Source: Asaia sp003994335 (GTDB lineage: Bacteria > Pseudomonadota > Alphaproteobacteria > Acetobacterales > Acetobacteraceae). From it: a stretch of 64,000 nucleotides of DNA. Positions 9,024-17,394 of the stretch are shown in pieces. The position numbers were made by a program, and so were the translations under genes. The stretch lies in the NCBI RefSeq assembly GCF_037151175.1, contig NZ_JBBCOR010000004.1:1-64000 (forward strand). The letters are read 5' to 3'. The notes beneath the pieces were generated by a model that worked only from the letters and a program-made list of their open reading frames with translations, was not told the DNA's origin and ran no database searches. Positions within the stretch are counted from its first letter, which is position 1; every line of letters begins with the position of its first letter.

Positions 9024-9754
9024 GACATCCTCTGCATCTTATAGATGACGCGGCCTATGATGGTGATGGCGTCGCTTGTCTGGGGTTTGCCCCAGTGGAA
9101 GCGGTCTTTCTGCACTGCTTTTGAAGGGTAGCGATCGTTATCCGAGATGATATCCGCATATCCATCTGGGCCGAGCGAGATGCGCTTTACTAGAACAGTT
9201 CCGTCAGAGACGAATACATAAATACCCGACAGGTAATCAGACATTCTTGCGTCAATGATGATGCGATCATGCGGCATTAGGGTTGGTGACATGCTGTCGC
9301 CAGACACGCAGATCATGATTGCATCTTTGGCGGGTAGTCGCAGGTCTTCTAAAATTCCTGAAGGAATAGCGATCTCTTCGCAACGCACCTGATCGGCCCC
9401 AAGCATACCGTAGCCAGCACTGGCCTGGATGTCCGGGTAGTAGCGGATCATGGCGACATCGGCGCGAGCGGTCTCTGCAGCCGGTGCAGGCGCGGAAGCC
9501 TCGCCCTCGCCGAAGAGCAGCCAGTCGAGCGATACGCCACATGTCCTAGCAAGCTTGGCGGCAGGCAAAGCGCCCATCTCTCTTCGAGCAGCTAGATAGC
9601 CATTCAAAGTGCTCAATGGGACACCCGATTTCAACGAGACCGCCTTGTTGCCTCCTGATGCGCGGACGGCTTCCTTGAGGCGGTCAGCGACATCGGACAC
9701 TTCCCAGTTCTCTTTGAGATCTGGGAAGTTTGAGATCGGAGCAGGGTCAGCCAT
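9020..9754 (-). CDS. Phage repressor (HTH plus S24 LexA-like peptidase)
   Basis: The protein (244 aa from the ATG at 9754; a TTG one codon earlier is less likely) keeps the prophage silent. An N-terminal helix-turn-helix spans about residues 20-80 (NKAVSLKSGVPLSTLNGYLA). After an Ala/Pro-rich linker comes ASAGYG, a plausible Ala-Gly self-cleavage site at 113-114. The S24 peptidase fold has catalytic Ser154 in SGDSMSPT and Lys190 in TVLVKRI. This C2/LexA layout implies induction by RecA-stimulated self-cleavage, unlike the Mu c repressor, which is not of this type. It is transcribed leftward from the operator region, divergent from ner, and coupled to the HEPN-like gene. Confidence 0.9.
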   Translation of the reverse strand: MADPAPISNFPDLKENWEVSDVADRLKEAVRASGGNKAVSLKSGVPLSTLNGYLAARREMGALPAAKLARTCGVSLDWLLFGEGEASAPAPAAETARADVAMIRYYPDIQASAGYGMLGADQVRCEEIAIPSGILEDLRLPAKDAIMICVSGDSMSPTLMPHDRIIIDARMSDYLSGIYVFVSDGTVLVKRISLGPDGYADIISDNDRYPSKAVQKDRFHWGKPQTSDAITIIGRVIYKMQRMS

Positions 9755-9895
9755 CAAAAGCCCTTGCCGCGTAAGGATTTTGCGGACTTATCCACAGAAA
9801 ATTCTCTTTTGAGAACTGGGAAGTGCTCAAAAGAGATTGCGCGGAGTTCTCTTTCGCGTATTCTCACGTCGTTCTCTCTCGTCTCGTTCACGCGT
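9699..9895. promoter_or_regulatory. Operator/promoter region between repressor and ner
   Basis: The region is dense in TTCTC half-sites. TCTCTTTTGAG at 9803-9813 and its exact complement at 9826-9836 form an 11-bp inverted repeat around ACTGGGAAGTG. Further copies are AGTTCTC (9845-9851), TATTCTC (9859-9865) and CGTTCTC (9870-9876). A related block, TTCTCTTTGAGATCTGGGAAGT, lies inside the repressor's own 5' coding region (9708-9729), itself within a 9-bp inverted repeat ACTTCCCAG/CTGGGAAGT (9699-9707, 9721-9729). Repressor and Ner probably bind here to choose between lysogeny and lytic growth. Confidence 0.65.
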
Positions 9896-9913
9896 TTCGG
9901 AGTGAAAAATGAA

Positions 9914-9931
9914 GCCGGGTGGCAGCCCGGC
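9914..9931 (+). terminator. Small hairpin in the ner leader
   Basis: GCCGGG, a 6-nt loop and CCCGGC form a perfect 6-bp stem followed by TGTTTT, just ahead of the ner ribosome site AAGGAG (9939-9944). It could be a weak attenuator of early transcription or a structure shielding translation start. Confidence 0.35.
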
Positions 9932-9951
9932 TGTTTTGAAGGAGTCTCCTT

Positions 9952-10257
9952 ATGGCACAGAAGCCATGCGGAATGCACGCGGAAGACATCCGTGCTGCGA
10001 TCCGCAAAAAGTACGGCACCATGGCCGCGCTGAGCCGCAAACTGGGCAAACACCAGAACACGGTTGCCACCGTGATCAGCCAGCCGGGCCACTCGATCGT
10101 GTTGGAACAACGCATTTGTGAAGAGCTTGGGCTCAAGCCCGAGATTGCGTTTCCCGATCGGTATCATGCTGACGGCACTCCTGTTTCCACTCGTATGGCC
10201 AGAACCAATACGGCTTTGCGGGTGTCCGATCTCCGTAGAAACGGAGCGGCAGCATGA
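9952..10257 (+). CDS. ner: Ner-like early DNA-binding regulator
   Basis: The protein (101 aa) is a small helix-turn-helix factor of the Ner/Nlp family: HAEDIRAAIRKKYGTMAALS followed by RKLGKHQNTVATVIS, then a short tail. In Mu, Ner turns down both early and repressor transcription once lytic growth begins. It is the first gene rightward of the operator, with a good ribosome site (AAGGAG, 7-nt spacing), and overlaps the next gene by 4 nt. The tail after about residue 75 extends beyond the core family and has no recognisable motif. Confidence 0.82.
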   Translation: MAQKPCGMHAEDIRAAIRKKYGTMAALSRKLGKHQNTVATVISQPGHSIVLEQRICEELGLKPEIAFPDRYHADGTPVSTRMARTNTALRVSDLRRNGAAA

Positions 10258-11144
10258 ACGTCCAGGAGATTGCAATCGAGCTGATCGACATGGGCGATCG
10301 CCTGCGCTCGATCGACACGGATTATGTCTCGTTCCTTGCCGCAAGCATTGAGGAGCATGGCCTCCGCCAGCCGATCGAGCTGCGCAAGATCGGGCGTAGT
10401 GGGAAGTATGCGCTGATCTCAGGTGGGCATCGCCTGAATGCGGTGATCTCGCTTGGTCATCAAGCCATCATGGCGTGCGTGGTTGTGGCCAACGACCTTC
10501 AGGCGCAACTGCTCGAGATTGATGAAAACCTGTTCCGCCGTGAGCTTTCGCCACTGGACCGCGCGACCTTCCTTGCACGCCGCAAGGAGGTTTATGAGGA
10601 GCTTCACCCCGAGGCGAAGCATGGTGGTGACAGGAAGTCCGATCAAGTGGACAAGCTTGGCCACTTGATCCCATCCTTCTCGGAAGTCACGGCAGAGAAG
10701 CTTGGCGTTTCCGAGCGAACGGTTCGCCGTGCCGTCCTGCTGTTTCAGGGCATTGCTCCGGATGTGCGTCATCAGATCGCCCATACCTGGCTGGCCGATA
10801 GCGGGTCGCAGCTGGATGCGCTGGCCAAGCTGACGCCCGATCTCCAGCGTAAGGTGCTGGCAGCCATCCCCCAACTGCCGGATATCCGTCAGGTCGGCGA
10901 GATCATGCGCCAGATCGAAGGCAAGCCTAAGCCTGAGCCGGCGGGAAAGCTGGAGAAGTTTCTGGCCTTCTGGCGCAAATGCGACCCGGAAGAGCAGGAG
11001 CAGATCGTGCGCCACGCTGCGGGTCAAATGCCCTCTGTCGCCTTCGAGGCGGCATGGGAGAAGGGATCGACCTACCAGCGCGACACGATCATCGATTTCC
11101 TGTCTCCCCACCTGCCGGGTGCGGTGCGTAAGGAGGCTGCCTGA
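10254..11144 (+). CDS. ParB/Srx-fold early protein
   Basis: The product (296 aa) has an N-terminal ParB-like nuclease/CTPase fold: ALISGGHRLNAVISLG matches the ParB G-x-H-R motif, and ENLFRRELSPLDRA the E-N-x-R-R-x-L-S-P motif. A helix-turn-helix follows (TAEKLGVSERTVRRAV, about residues 142-157) and then a charged helical C-terminus. It sits between ner and the transposase, where related transposable phages of alphaproteobacteria can carry ParB-like genes; Mu itself has none here. A role in DNA binding or control of transposition is inferred. No parS-like site or ParA gene is nearby. Confidence 0.75.
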   Translation: MNVQEIAIELIDMGDRLRSIDTDYVSFLAASIEEHGLRQPIELRKIGRSGKYALISGGHRLNAVISLGHQAIMACVVVANDLQAQLLEIDENLFRRELSPLDRATFLARRKEVYEELHPEAKHGGDRKSDQVDKLGHLIPSFSEVTAEKLGVSERTVRRAVLLFQGIAPDVRHQIAHTWLADSGSQLDALAKLTPDLQRKVLAAIPQLPDIRQVGEIMRQIEGKPKPEPAGKLEKFLAFWRKCDPEEQEQIVRHAAGQMPSVAFEAAWEKGSTYQRDTIIDFLSPHLPGAVRKEAA

Positions 11145-11596
11145 TGCCGACCATTCATACCAGGGCACAGATGGACCTGCTCGACTGGTCCGCGCCGGTC
11201 GCACTTGCCGAGTTCGACCCACGTCTTATCCGGGGCAACTCGTTCCAGTCGCGTCTGAGCCGGGCGGTGTCTCTGGCCTGTGACGGATCAGGGATGTCAC
11301 GGCCTGAGATCGCCGAGGGGATGAGCAGCTATCTGGATGTGAAGATCTCGCTGAATATCCTGAACGCCTATGCCTCGCCCAGTCGGGACGATCACGTGAT
11401 TTCGGTGCCGCGCTTCGATGCGCTGCTCCACGTCACGCGGGACAGGCGGCTTCTGGAATTCGTCGCAGCCGATCATGGCTGGGCGGTGATCGATCGCCAG
11501 TATCTGCCAGCCGTCGAGCTGGCGCATCTGGAACAGCACAAACGCAATGTCGAGGCCCGTGTGCGCAAGCTGCGTGCCGGTGTCAGGGGGCGGTGA
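11144..11596 (+). CDS. Early-region DNA-binding-like protein
   Basis: This 150-residue soluble protein has a central segment LACDGSGMSRPEIAEGMSSY that looks like a helix-turn-helix, followed by a conserved-looking helical region and an Arg/Lys-rich C-terminus (RVRKLRAGVRGR). It overlaps the ParB-like gene by one base and the next gene at TGATG, placing it within the early operon directly upstream of the transposase. Similar-sized helix-turn-helix proteins occur at this position in other Mu-like phages. The exact role is unknown. Confidence 0.6.
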   Translation: MPTIHTRAQMDLLDWSAPVALAEFDPRLIRGNSFQSRLSRAVSLACDGSGMSRPEIAEGMSSYLDVKISLNILNAYASPSRDDHVISVPRFDALLHVTRDRRLLEFVAADHGWAVIDRQYLPAVELAHLEQHKRNVEARVRKLRAGVRGR

Positions 11597-12426
11597 TGAT
11601 CAGAACTGCTTACTATACGAAGATGGATTTTCAGCCTTGCGAGGCCGGGGTGCTCGGTATCGTCGTCGAGTTTGAAGAAACCGATCTGCCCGACATGTTC
11701 AAGGTTTACATCGCCGAGGGGCTTTATCTCGACTTTGAGCGGTGGAGCTCTGATCGCACATATCGAGCGACGACGCCCAGCGCATGGAACGTTCATAGGG
11801 ATCAAATCCAGCCTATCCGTCGGGATTCGGGTCGAAAAGCAACAAATGCTAATCCTAACGACCCACAGGTTAATGGCGGCGAGGGCACGGCCTTGCAGCG
11901 GCATCTCAGGGCAATGCGCGCGGATGCAGAGATACATGAGGCAGCACGGCTCATTGGTAAGGCGCTGGCATCGCTCGGAAGAAGTGGAGCGCAAAACGCG
12001 GAGCTTCCAAGCCGTTTGGAGCGTATGACCGCAGAGCTTATGACGGCTGTGGTCTTGGATCTGTCTCATAAATCGTTGCCTGTCGAGCCTGCTGGTCTTC
12101 GGCTAAATGCTGAAGCTGTGCGCAAGCATTTGGCCGCCTTGCACGAAGCAGATGCTCGCAGAGATAATTTTGCCGATCGCTCTGTGAAGGATGCCGTCAA
12201 GGGAAAAACCGGCCTCGAAGATCCGTCAGAAGGGCGGTCCAGGCACTGGGCGGAGCTGTGGGCCGAGGGACAGCCACGTGGGCATATGGTTGCCAGTGAA
12301 GGCGCGCCTGATGCTCTTCTGAAAGAGCTTCGCGTGTTCGTTGACCAAGCTCTGGCCGGGAAAATCACCTTTGGTGAATTTCAGGCCAAGTTCAATGAGC
12401 TTGCCTTTTCGTGGAGGGGCGCATGA
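11596..12426 (+). CDS. Early protein with a C-terminal copy of a MuF N-terminal segment
   Basis: The product (276 aa; a GTG one codon earlier is possible) has an unrecognised N-terminal half (about residues 1-85, beta-rich), a helical middle, and a C-terminal 60 residues clearly related to the head protein at 26441. HWAELWAEGQPRGHMVA aligns with HWTDLWHEAHARGFMVA, LLKELRVFVDQALAGKITF with LLKDLRAAVDKAIKGEIVF, then FQAKF with FQKEF. In Mu-type gp30 proteins this segment precedes the head-morphogenesis core. Finding it in an early gene next to the transposase is odd and may reflect an internal duplication. Function unknown. Confidence 0.6.
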   Translation: MIRTAYYTKMDFQPCEAGVLGIVVEFEETDLPDMFKVYIAEGLYLDFERWSSDRTYRATTPSAWNVHRDQIQPIRRDSGRKATNANPNDPQVNGGEGTALQRHLRAMRADAEIHEAARLIGKALASLGRSGAQNAELPSRLERMTAELMTAVVLDLSHKSLPVEPAGLRLNAEAVRKHLAALHEADARRDNFADRSVKDAVKGKTGLEDPSEGRSRHWAELWAEGQPRGHMVASEGAPDALLKELRVFVDQALAGKITFGEFQAKFNELAFSWRGA

Positions 12427-14393
12427 ACCTCGCCGAAACAGGACACGCCTGGTTCACTTTGGCCGAACTGGCCGGAATGGGACTGCCCGACGTGCCGACG
12501 ACAAAACGCGCCCTGCAGCACCGCGCGAATGCCCAGAACTGGCTCGCCCCGGAAAAGGAAGGCCTGACCTGGCGCAAGCGCAAGGGTGCGGGCGGCGGAT
12601 ACGAGTTCACGCCTTACGTTCTCCCGCTTGCAGCCCGTGCGAAGCTCGCTGTGGCGGCTCACAAGGCAGCGGAGCCGACACAGGCTGAGAAGCGCGAGAA
12701 GGAAGAGCTATGGCGCCGTTACGAAGCCCTGCCTGACGTTCACAAGGCCAAGGCGATCAAGGCCCTGTCCGTCATTCAGGCGGTGGAGACGCTGTGCGCC
12801 TCGGGAACACGCAAGACCTACGCCATCATGATGGTGGCACAGGAGGCCGGTGTCGGTCACACGACTATCAATAACTGGTATCGCGACCTGCGCGGCCTCA
12901 ACCGGTGTGACTGGCTTCCGGCACTGGCGCCGAAATACAGCCGCTTTACCGAACAGGCAGAGTGCGCTTCGCGGATCTGGGATTTTATTCGTGCGGACTA
13001 TCTGCGCCCGGAAAAGCCGAATTTCTCGGATTGCTACAGCCGTGCCGAGGGTCTCGCGAAGGCAGAGAAGCTGCCGATACCTTCAGCAAAGACCCTTCTG
13101 AGGCGCTTTCAGAAGCTGAATCCTGCCATTCTCATTCTTGGCCGTGACGGACAGGAAGCGCTGACCAGGAAGTTTCCACCCCAGGAGCGCGACCGGACGT
13201 TCTTCTATGCCCTTGAGGCTGTGAACGCGGACGGTCACGAATGGGATGTGTTCGTCAAGTGGCCGGATGGCACGGTGGGCCGTCCTGTCATGGTCGGGTT
13301 TCAGGATCTCTATTCGGGCATGATCCTGTCATGGCGCGTCGATCGCTCGGAAAACACCGAGGTCGTGCGTCTGGCGTTTGGGGATATGGTTTCGGAATGG
13401 GGCATCCCTGAGCGCTGCTATCTCGATAACGGCCGTAACTTCGCGTCCAAGTGGCTCACGGGCGGCACACCGACACGATACCGCTTCAAGGTGCGTGACG
13501 AGGAGCCGGACGGGATCATGGTTCAGCTGGGGGTCGATGTGCGATGGACGACGCCCTACTCAGGCCAGTCCAAGCCGATCGAGCGCGCCTGGAGAGATTT
13601 TGCGCAGCGTATCGCGAAGCATCCGGCATTTGCGGGAGCCTATAGCGGCAACCGCCCGACAAACAAGCCGGAGAACTATGGCAGTCATGCTGTTCCGCTC
13701 GACGTGTTCCTCACGACGATTGCCGCCGAGATCCGCGAGCATAATGCCCGCACGGGCCGCAAATCGAAGACATGCGGGGGCAAGCTTTCGTTCCTTCAGG
13801 CGTTCAAGGCGTCTTATGAGAACGTGCAGATCCGCAAGGCAACGGAAGAGCAGGCCCGCCTGTGGCTGATGGCAGCGGAATCCATCCGTGCCGATAAGGT
13901 GCGGGGTGAGATCAAGTTCGCGGGCAATCGCTACTGGTGTGAAGAGCTTCTCCAGGTCAGGGGCGAGATGTGTGTCGTTCGGTTCGATCCTCAGGATTAC
14001 CACGCCGGTATCCACGTCTATCACTCGAACGGGTCTTATCTGGCGTCGGCAGCCTGCATCGAGGCGGCAGGGTTCTCCGACCGGACGGCTGCACAGGACC
14101 ACAATCGTGCGCGCAAACAGTGGAAGCGGGCGACGAAAGAGGCTCTGGCTGCCGAGCTCAAGATGTCGATCGCAGAAGTTGCGCAGATCACGGCGAACTA
14201 CACGGAAGAGAGCGACGAGCCAATCGAGGCGAAAGTTGTGCGCCCCGTGTTCTCTCCCGGATCGGCCCCGACGCGAGGCAACGCAGCCCTGGCGCTGCGC
14301 GAAGCCTCGGAAGAGGATCTGTATTTGGAGAAGTATAACGAGATGGTTCGACCGGACCGTCAGCGTTTTCAGGTGATCAGTTCAGACGACTGA
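12423..14393 (+). CDS. A: Mu A-type DDE transposase
   Basis: The product (656 aa from the ATG at 12423, which overlaps the previous stop; an upstream ATG at 12411 adds four residues) catalyses strand transfer for integration and replicative transposition. The N-terminal winged-helix end-binding region (FTLAELAGMGLPDVPTTKRA) is followed by a helical DNA-binding segment and the RNase H core. The catalytic triad is Asp270 (AVNADGHEWD), Asp335 (CYLDNGRNF) and Glu387 (KPIERAWRDF), close in spacing to Mu Asp269, Asp336 and Glu392. The C-terminus carries the beta-barrel and a short tail expected to contact the B protein. Length agrees with Mu A (663 aa). Confidence 0.96.
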   Translation: MNLAETGHAWFTLAELAGMGLPDVPTTKRALQHRANAQNWLAPEKEGLTWRKRKGAGGGYEFTPYVLPLAARAKLAVAAHKAAEPTQAEKREKEELWRRYEALPDVHKAKAIKALSVIQAVETLCASGTRKTYAIMMVAQEAGVGHTTINNWYRDLRGLNRCDWLPALAPKYSRFTEQAECASRIWDFIRADYLRPEKPNFSDCYSRAEGLAKAEKLPIPSAKTLLRRFQKLNPAILILGRDGQEALTRKFPPQERDRTFFYALEAVNADGHEWDVFVKWPDGTVGRPVMVGFQDLYSGMILSWRVDRSENTEVVRLAFGDMVSEWGIPERCYLDNGRNFASKWLTGGTPTRYRFKVRDEEPDGIMVQLGVDVRWTTPYSGQSKPIERAWRDFAQRIAKHPAFAGAYSGNRPTNKPENYGSHAVPLDVFLTTIAAEIREHNARTGRKSKTCGGKLSFLQAFKASYENVQIRKATEEQARLWLMAAESIRADKVRGEIKFAGNRYWCEELLQVRGEMCVVRFDPQDYHAGIHVYHSNGSYLASAACIEAAGFSDRTAAQDHNRARKQWKRATKEALAAELKMSIAEVAQITANYTEESDEPIEAKVVRPVFSPGSAPTRGNAALALREASEEDLYLEKYNEMVRPDRQRFQVISSDD

Positions 14394-14443
14394 CGCGAAG
14401 TATTTCATTCGCACCAGTACCAAAGCTCCACAGGATTGAAATA

Positions 14444-15430
14444 ATGAATATGGCTGTCATTGACAAGGGAAACGCCGAAATGGCGAGAGAGGAGCTGCGC
14501 GCTCGTGTCCGGACGGAACAGGCACGCCTCGGCCTCTCACAAAAGCAGATTGCCGACCAGGCGGGTATGTCGTCGGGCACGTTTTCGACATGGCTGAGCA
14601 ACACATACAAAGGCAATTACGAGGCCTACGATGTGCTGATCGTCAAATGGCTCGAAAGCTGCTCGGCTAGGTCGCGCATCCGTGCCGTCCGCGCCAGGGC
14701 GCCGGAGTTTGTGCATACCCACACGGCGCGCAAGCTCATGGCGCTGATGGAAGCCGCGCAATATGGCCCTGAACTGGGCGTCGTGGCCGGTGCAGCGGGC
14801 GTCGGCAAGACCATGGCGGCAAAGGCCTATGCGGGCCAGAACCCCAATGTCTGGATCATCACGGCAGACGAAAGCATGAAAAGTGCTGCTGCCACGCTGA
14901 TCGAGATCGAGGACGTGCTTGGCTGCGCCTCGGAACGCGGGTCGCGCCGTGTGCGTCGTGTCGAGCGCTTTCTCGAAGGCCGTCAGGGGCTGATCGTCAT
15001 CGATGAGGCGCAGTTCCTCAGCACGAAGGCGATCGAGCAGCTGCGCAGCATCTTCGACAAGACGCAGACCGGCATCGTGTTCATGGGCAATGCGCCCCTG
15101 AACGATCGCTTCGGCGCTCTGGGCCGTCTGCCGGATCATGCGCAGCTTTTCTCGCGCATCGATGAATGGGAAATCATCAAGGGGCCGGTCTCGCAGGACG
15201 TGGATGCAATCCTCGACGCCTGGGGCGAGCTCGACAGCGACGTGCGCGAGGCGTGCCGCGCCGTGGCTGTCCAGCAGGGTGCGCTGCGCTCCATGAACAA
15301 GGTGCTGCTCAAGGCTTCCACCATGGCGCGTGTACGCAACGCCGAGACGATCAGCGTCGATGACGTCAAAGCGGCCTGGAAGAAGCACATGACGGGCGAG
15401 ATGCCCGCTTTCCGGAGGATCGCGGCATGA
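14444..15430 (+). CDS. B: Mu B-type transposition-target ATPase
   Basis: The product (328 aa) is an AAA+ ATPase that selects target DNA and stimulates the transposase. An N-terminal helix-turn-helix (LSQKQIADQAGMSSGTFSTW, about residues 31-50) is followed by Walker A GAAGVGKT (116-123) and Walker B LIVIDEAQ (183-190), then a C-terminal helical DNA-binding domain. It sits 50 bases after gene A, as in Mu. Mu B also confers target immunity, so the protein should steer new insertions away from phage DNA. Confidence 0.94.
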   Translation: MNMAVIDKGNAEMAREELRARVRTEQARLGLSQKQIADQAGMSSGTFSTWLSNTYKGNYEAYDVLIVKWLESCSARSRIRAVRARAPEFVHTHTARKLMALMEAAQYGPELGVVAGAAGVGKTMAAKAYAGQNPNVWIITADESMKSAAATLIEIEDVLGCASERGSRRVRRVERFLEGRQGLIVIDEAQFLSTKAIEQLRSIFDKTQTGIVFMGNAPLNDRFGALGRLPDHAQLFSRIDEWEIIKGPVSQDVDAILDAWGELDSDVREACRAVAVQQGALRSMNKVLLKASTMARVRNAETISVDDVKAAWKKHMTGEMPAFRRIAA

Positions 15431-15627
15431 TGACGCCGATCGAACACTTGCCCGCGCGTGACAAGCTTACCGCTGTCAATCGGGCGCTGTCCTTCCATCG
15501 CACTATGCCGTTCGGTCTGCACAAGACGCCGGAACGGCTGCGCATGATCGCCGAACTGGAGGCTCTGCGCAGTGTGGCGATCGCGGCCAGTCGCGTGCGC
15601 TTTCCTGAGCCGGGAGACGTGCAATGA
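15427..15627 (+). CDS. Small early-operon protein
   Basis: This 66-residue, largely helical, basic protein has no recognisable domain. Its ATG overlaps the B stop as ATGA and its own end overlaps the next start, so it is translated within the early chain. This is where Mu carries kil and gam; there is no similarity to either by eye. Function unknown. Confidence 0.6.
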   Translation: MMTPIEHLPARDKLTAVNRALSFHRTMPFGLHKTPERLRMIAELEALRSVAIAASRVRFPEPGDVQ

Positions 15628-15824
15628 CCGACGCCGTATGCGGGCTGATGGTGCTCTACCTCATCAGCATGGTGATCGTCCTGATCGGCTTGAGCCAATT
15701 GATGGAATGGGTCCGATGCCGCGAATTGCAGGCCAATCTCCGGCTGCTCGATGAACTCAATTCCCCACCCGAAACGCAGCCTTGGGCCGATCGCGTCCGG
15801 CATGCGCACGGAGAAGAAGCATGA
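15624..15824 (+). CDS. Small single-pass membrane protein
   Basis: The 66-residue product has one hydrophobic helix at about residues 6-27 (GLMVLYLISMVIVLIGLSQL) followed by a charged tail, predicting an inner-membrane anchor with a cytoplasmic or periplasmic C-terminus. ATGA overlaps exist at both ends. A host-takeover role, like Mu Kil, is possible but unsupported. Confidence 0.6.
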   Translation: MTDAVCGLMVLYLISMVIVLIGLSQLMEWVRCRELQANLRLLDELNSPPETQPWADRVRHAHGEEA

Positions 15825-16558
15825 CCCAGACACGCTACGAAGCCTGCCTCAGCCTGCTGGAACAGATCGAGCAGCAGGCAGACCTGATCGAGGACCGATA
15901 TCCTAAAGAGGATGGCTGCTACGGCTCATGCGAGAGCGAGGCAGGGGAAATCCGTGTGGCCGCTCATAAGCTAGGAGTTCTTCTCAAAGCCGCGCGCGCT
16001 CAGCCCCTTGGCATGGAAGGCGGGGGAAAGGAGCCAATCATTTGGGCGCTCCTCGATCTGGATTGCTGCAATGTTCTGGCAATCACGGATGAGCTGAAGC
16101 ACGTCGAGAGCCTGAACGCGAAGTTTGGCTATCCGGTCATGACGCCTCTTTTCGCCGCCATTCCGGAGGAAGAACTCCAGACTGAGCGCCGGAAAGAACA
16201 GGGCAGGCTTCTGCATGCTCTCGATAGTGAAGTCGAGCGAATTCACGCGCATTGCTGCAGCGGCGCTGACATGACGGTGCTCTGGCGCGAGCTGCGTAAC
16301 TTATCGGCCCGGATTGTCGGCATTACAGAGCCTTCAAACGCGCTTAATGACAGAGTGAAGGGTTATTTCGTCTTCAAAGGGGAGCTCGTCGATGCGTTGA
16401 ACGAGCTTGTTCGCGTCCAGGAGGACTTCGGACAGGCCGACCGGGCCGATCTGCAAGGGCAAATCACTGCGGCGCCACAGCATATGGCACGTCTGGCCTA
16501 CGCCGTGCGTGAGGTGATTGGCGCATGGCGCACTGTCCGCGAGGGAGACGCGCCATGA
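15821..16558 (+). CDS. Hypothetical helical early protein
   Basis: The product (245 aa) starts at the ATG overlapping the previous stop; an upstream in-frame ATG at 15782 lies inside the previous gene and is unlikely. It is mostly helical with a Cys-containing stretch near the N-terminus (GCYGSC) and two further Cys pairs (DCCN, HCCS). Those pairs might bind metal, but the spacing does not form a known zinc motif. No family is recognised. It lies in the early operon. Confidence 0.55.
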   Translation: MTQTRYEACLSLLEQIEQQADLIEDRYPKEDGCYGSCESEAGEIRVAAHKLGVLLKAARAQPLGMEGGGKEPIIWALLDLDCCNVLAITDELKHVESLNAKFGYPVMTPLFAAIPEEELQTERRKEQGRLLHALDSEVERIHAHCCSGADMTVLWRELRNLSARIVGITEPSNALNDRVKGYFVFKGELVDALNELVRVQEDFGQADRADLQGQITAAPQHMARLAYAVREVIGAWRTVREGDAP

Positions 16559-16854
16559 CCCTCTCCAAGCGCGACGCCATGCTCGCCCGTCTGAAGTCCT
16601 GCGCCGAGGGCACGATCTTCGAGCAGCAGGAGCGCTTGGAGGGCACCGCAATCGCCATCCGGCAAATGATCCGCAGCAATGCTCCGAATGCCAATGCCTC
16701 GGAGCTGGCGATGATCGCCCGCTGCTTCCCCGATGCGTTTTCCGGCACCTCTGCGCGCCGCGCAGTCGTGGCCGAATTCTTCGACTCTTTTCCTGACGAT
16801 CTGCCCGCGGTGCGTATCGCGGAAGGTCTGGAGAACAATCATGCGCAAGCTTGA
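16555..16854 (+). CDS. Hypothetical early protein
   Basis: A 99-residue soluble helical protein, started at the ATG that overlaps the preceding stop. An earlier frame start at 16525 would overlap the previous gene by 34 bases. It has no recognisable domain. Its last 14 bases overlap the next gene. Confidence 0.55.
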   Translation: MTLSKRDAMLARLKSCAEGTIFEQQERLEGTAIAIRQMIRSNAPNANASELAMIARCFPDAFSGTSARRAVVAEFFDSFPDDLPAVRIAEGLENNHAQA

Positions 16855-17119
16855 TATTCCGAACGATCCGCCCGGACCTGGGATGGGGCAGGAGCTTGTC
16901 CGTCTCGGGACGGATATGCTCGCCCTGAAGGGAACGATCACCGCCGCCGAAATGCGTGCCCTGGCTAAGTATCTGACGCAGGCAGGTGCTCGTCACCAGA
17001 GTGTGGTGAATGCCGCCAATATCTTGTCGGCGAAGGACCGTCTTAATCGGCCCTTTCGGCCACATGAGGTGACGTGTGATGGTCTCACGCTCATTCCGGT
17101 GATCGGAGTGGTGTCATGA
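16841..17119 (+). CDS. Hypothetical early protein
   Basis: A 92-residue protein starting MRKLDIPNDPPGPG. A longer frame from 16733 runs inside the preceding gene and is rejected. The C-terminus is beta-rich and ends hydrophobically (LTLIPVIGVVS). Spacing in the operon is tight and no family is recognised. Confidence 0.5.
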   Translation: MRKLDIPNDPPGPGMGQELVRLGTDMLALKGTITAAEMRALAKYLTQAGARHQSVVNAANILSAKDRLNRPFRPHEVTCDGLTLIPVIGVVS

Positions 17120-17394
17120 GCGGAAAGACTGACTTTCTTCAGCTCTGGAAGAAGGCATGCAGCGGCACGTCCTTCGCGCAAGACGACGTGTCTGAACTCC
17201 TGCGCAAGCACGCAATCTCGACGCTCGTGAAGCAGCCGCCGGGACGGTCTGCCATGGAAACGGCAGACCGCAGCCGCGCCATGATCAAACGCAATCAGGG
17301 CGATCAGGAACAAGCACGGATTGTCGTCTCGTTCCTCTCATCCGTGCCGGCAGGCACCCCCATCAAGACAGTCGTGGGAGGGCTCTGGGTATGA
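17116..17394 (+). CDS. Hypothetical early protein
   Basis: A 92-residue basic protein with ATGA overlaps at both ends. No motif is recognised. Its middle (RSRAMIKRNQGDQEQAR) is strongly charged, which would suit nucleic-acid or protein binding. Confidence 0.5.
   Translation: MSGKTDFLQLWKKACSGTSFAQDDVSELLRKHAISTLVKQPPGRSAMETADRSRAMIKRNQGDQEQARIVVSFLSSVPAGTPIKTVVGGLWV

Noticed and set aside
9764..10033. An 89-codon forward frame across the operator region
   Set aside because: It spans operator repeats and overlaps the start of ner in another frame; ner has the ribosome site.
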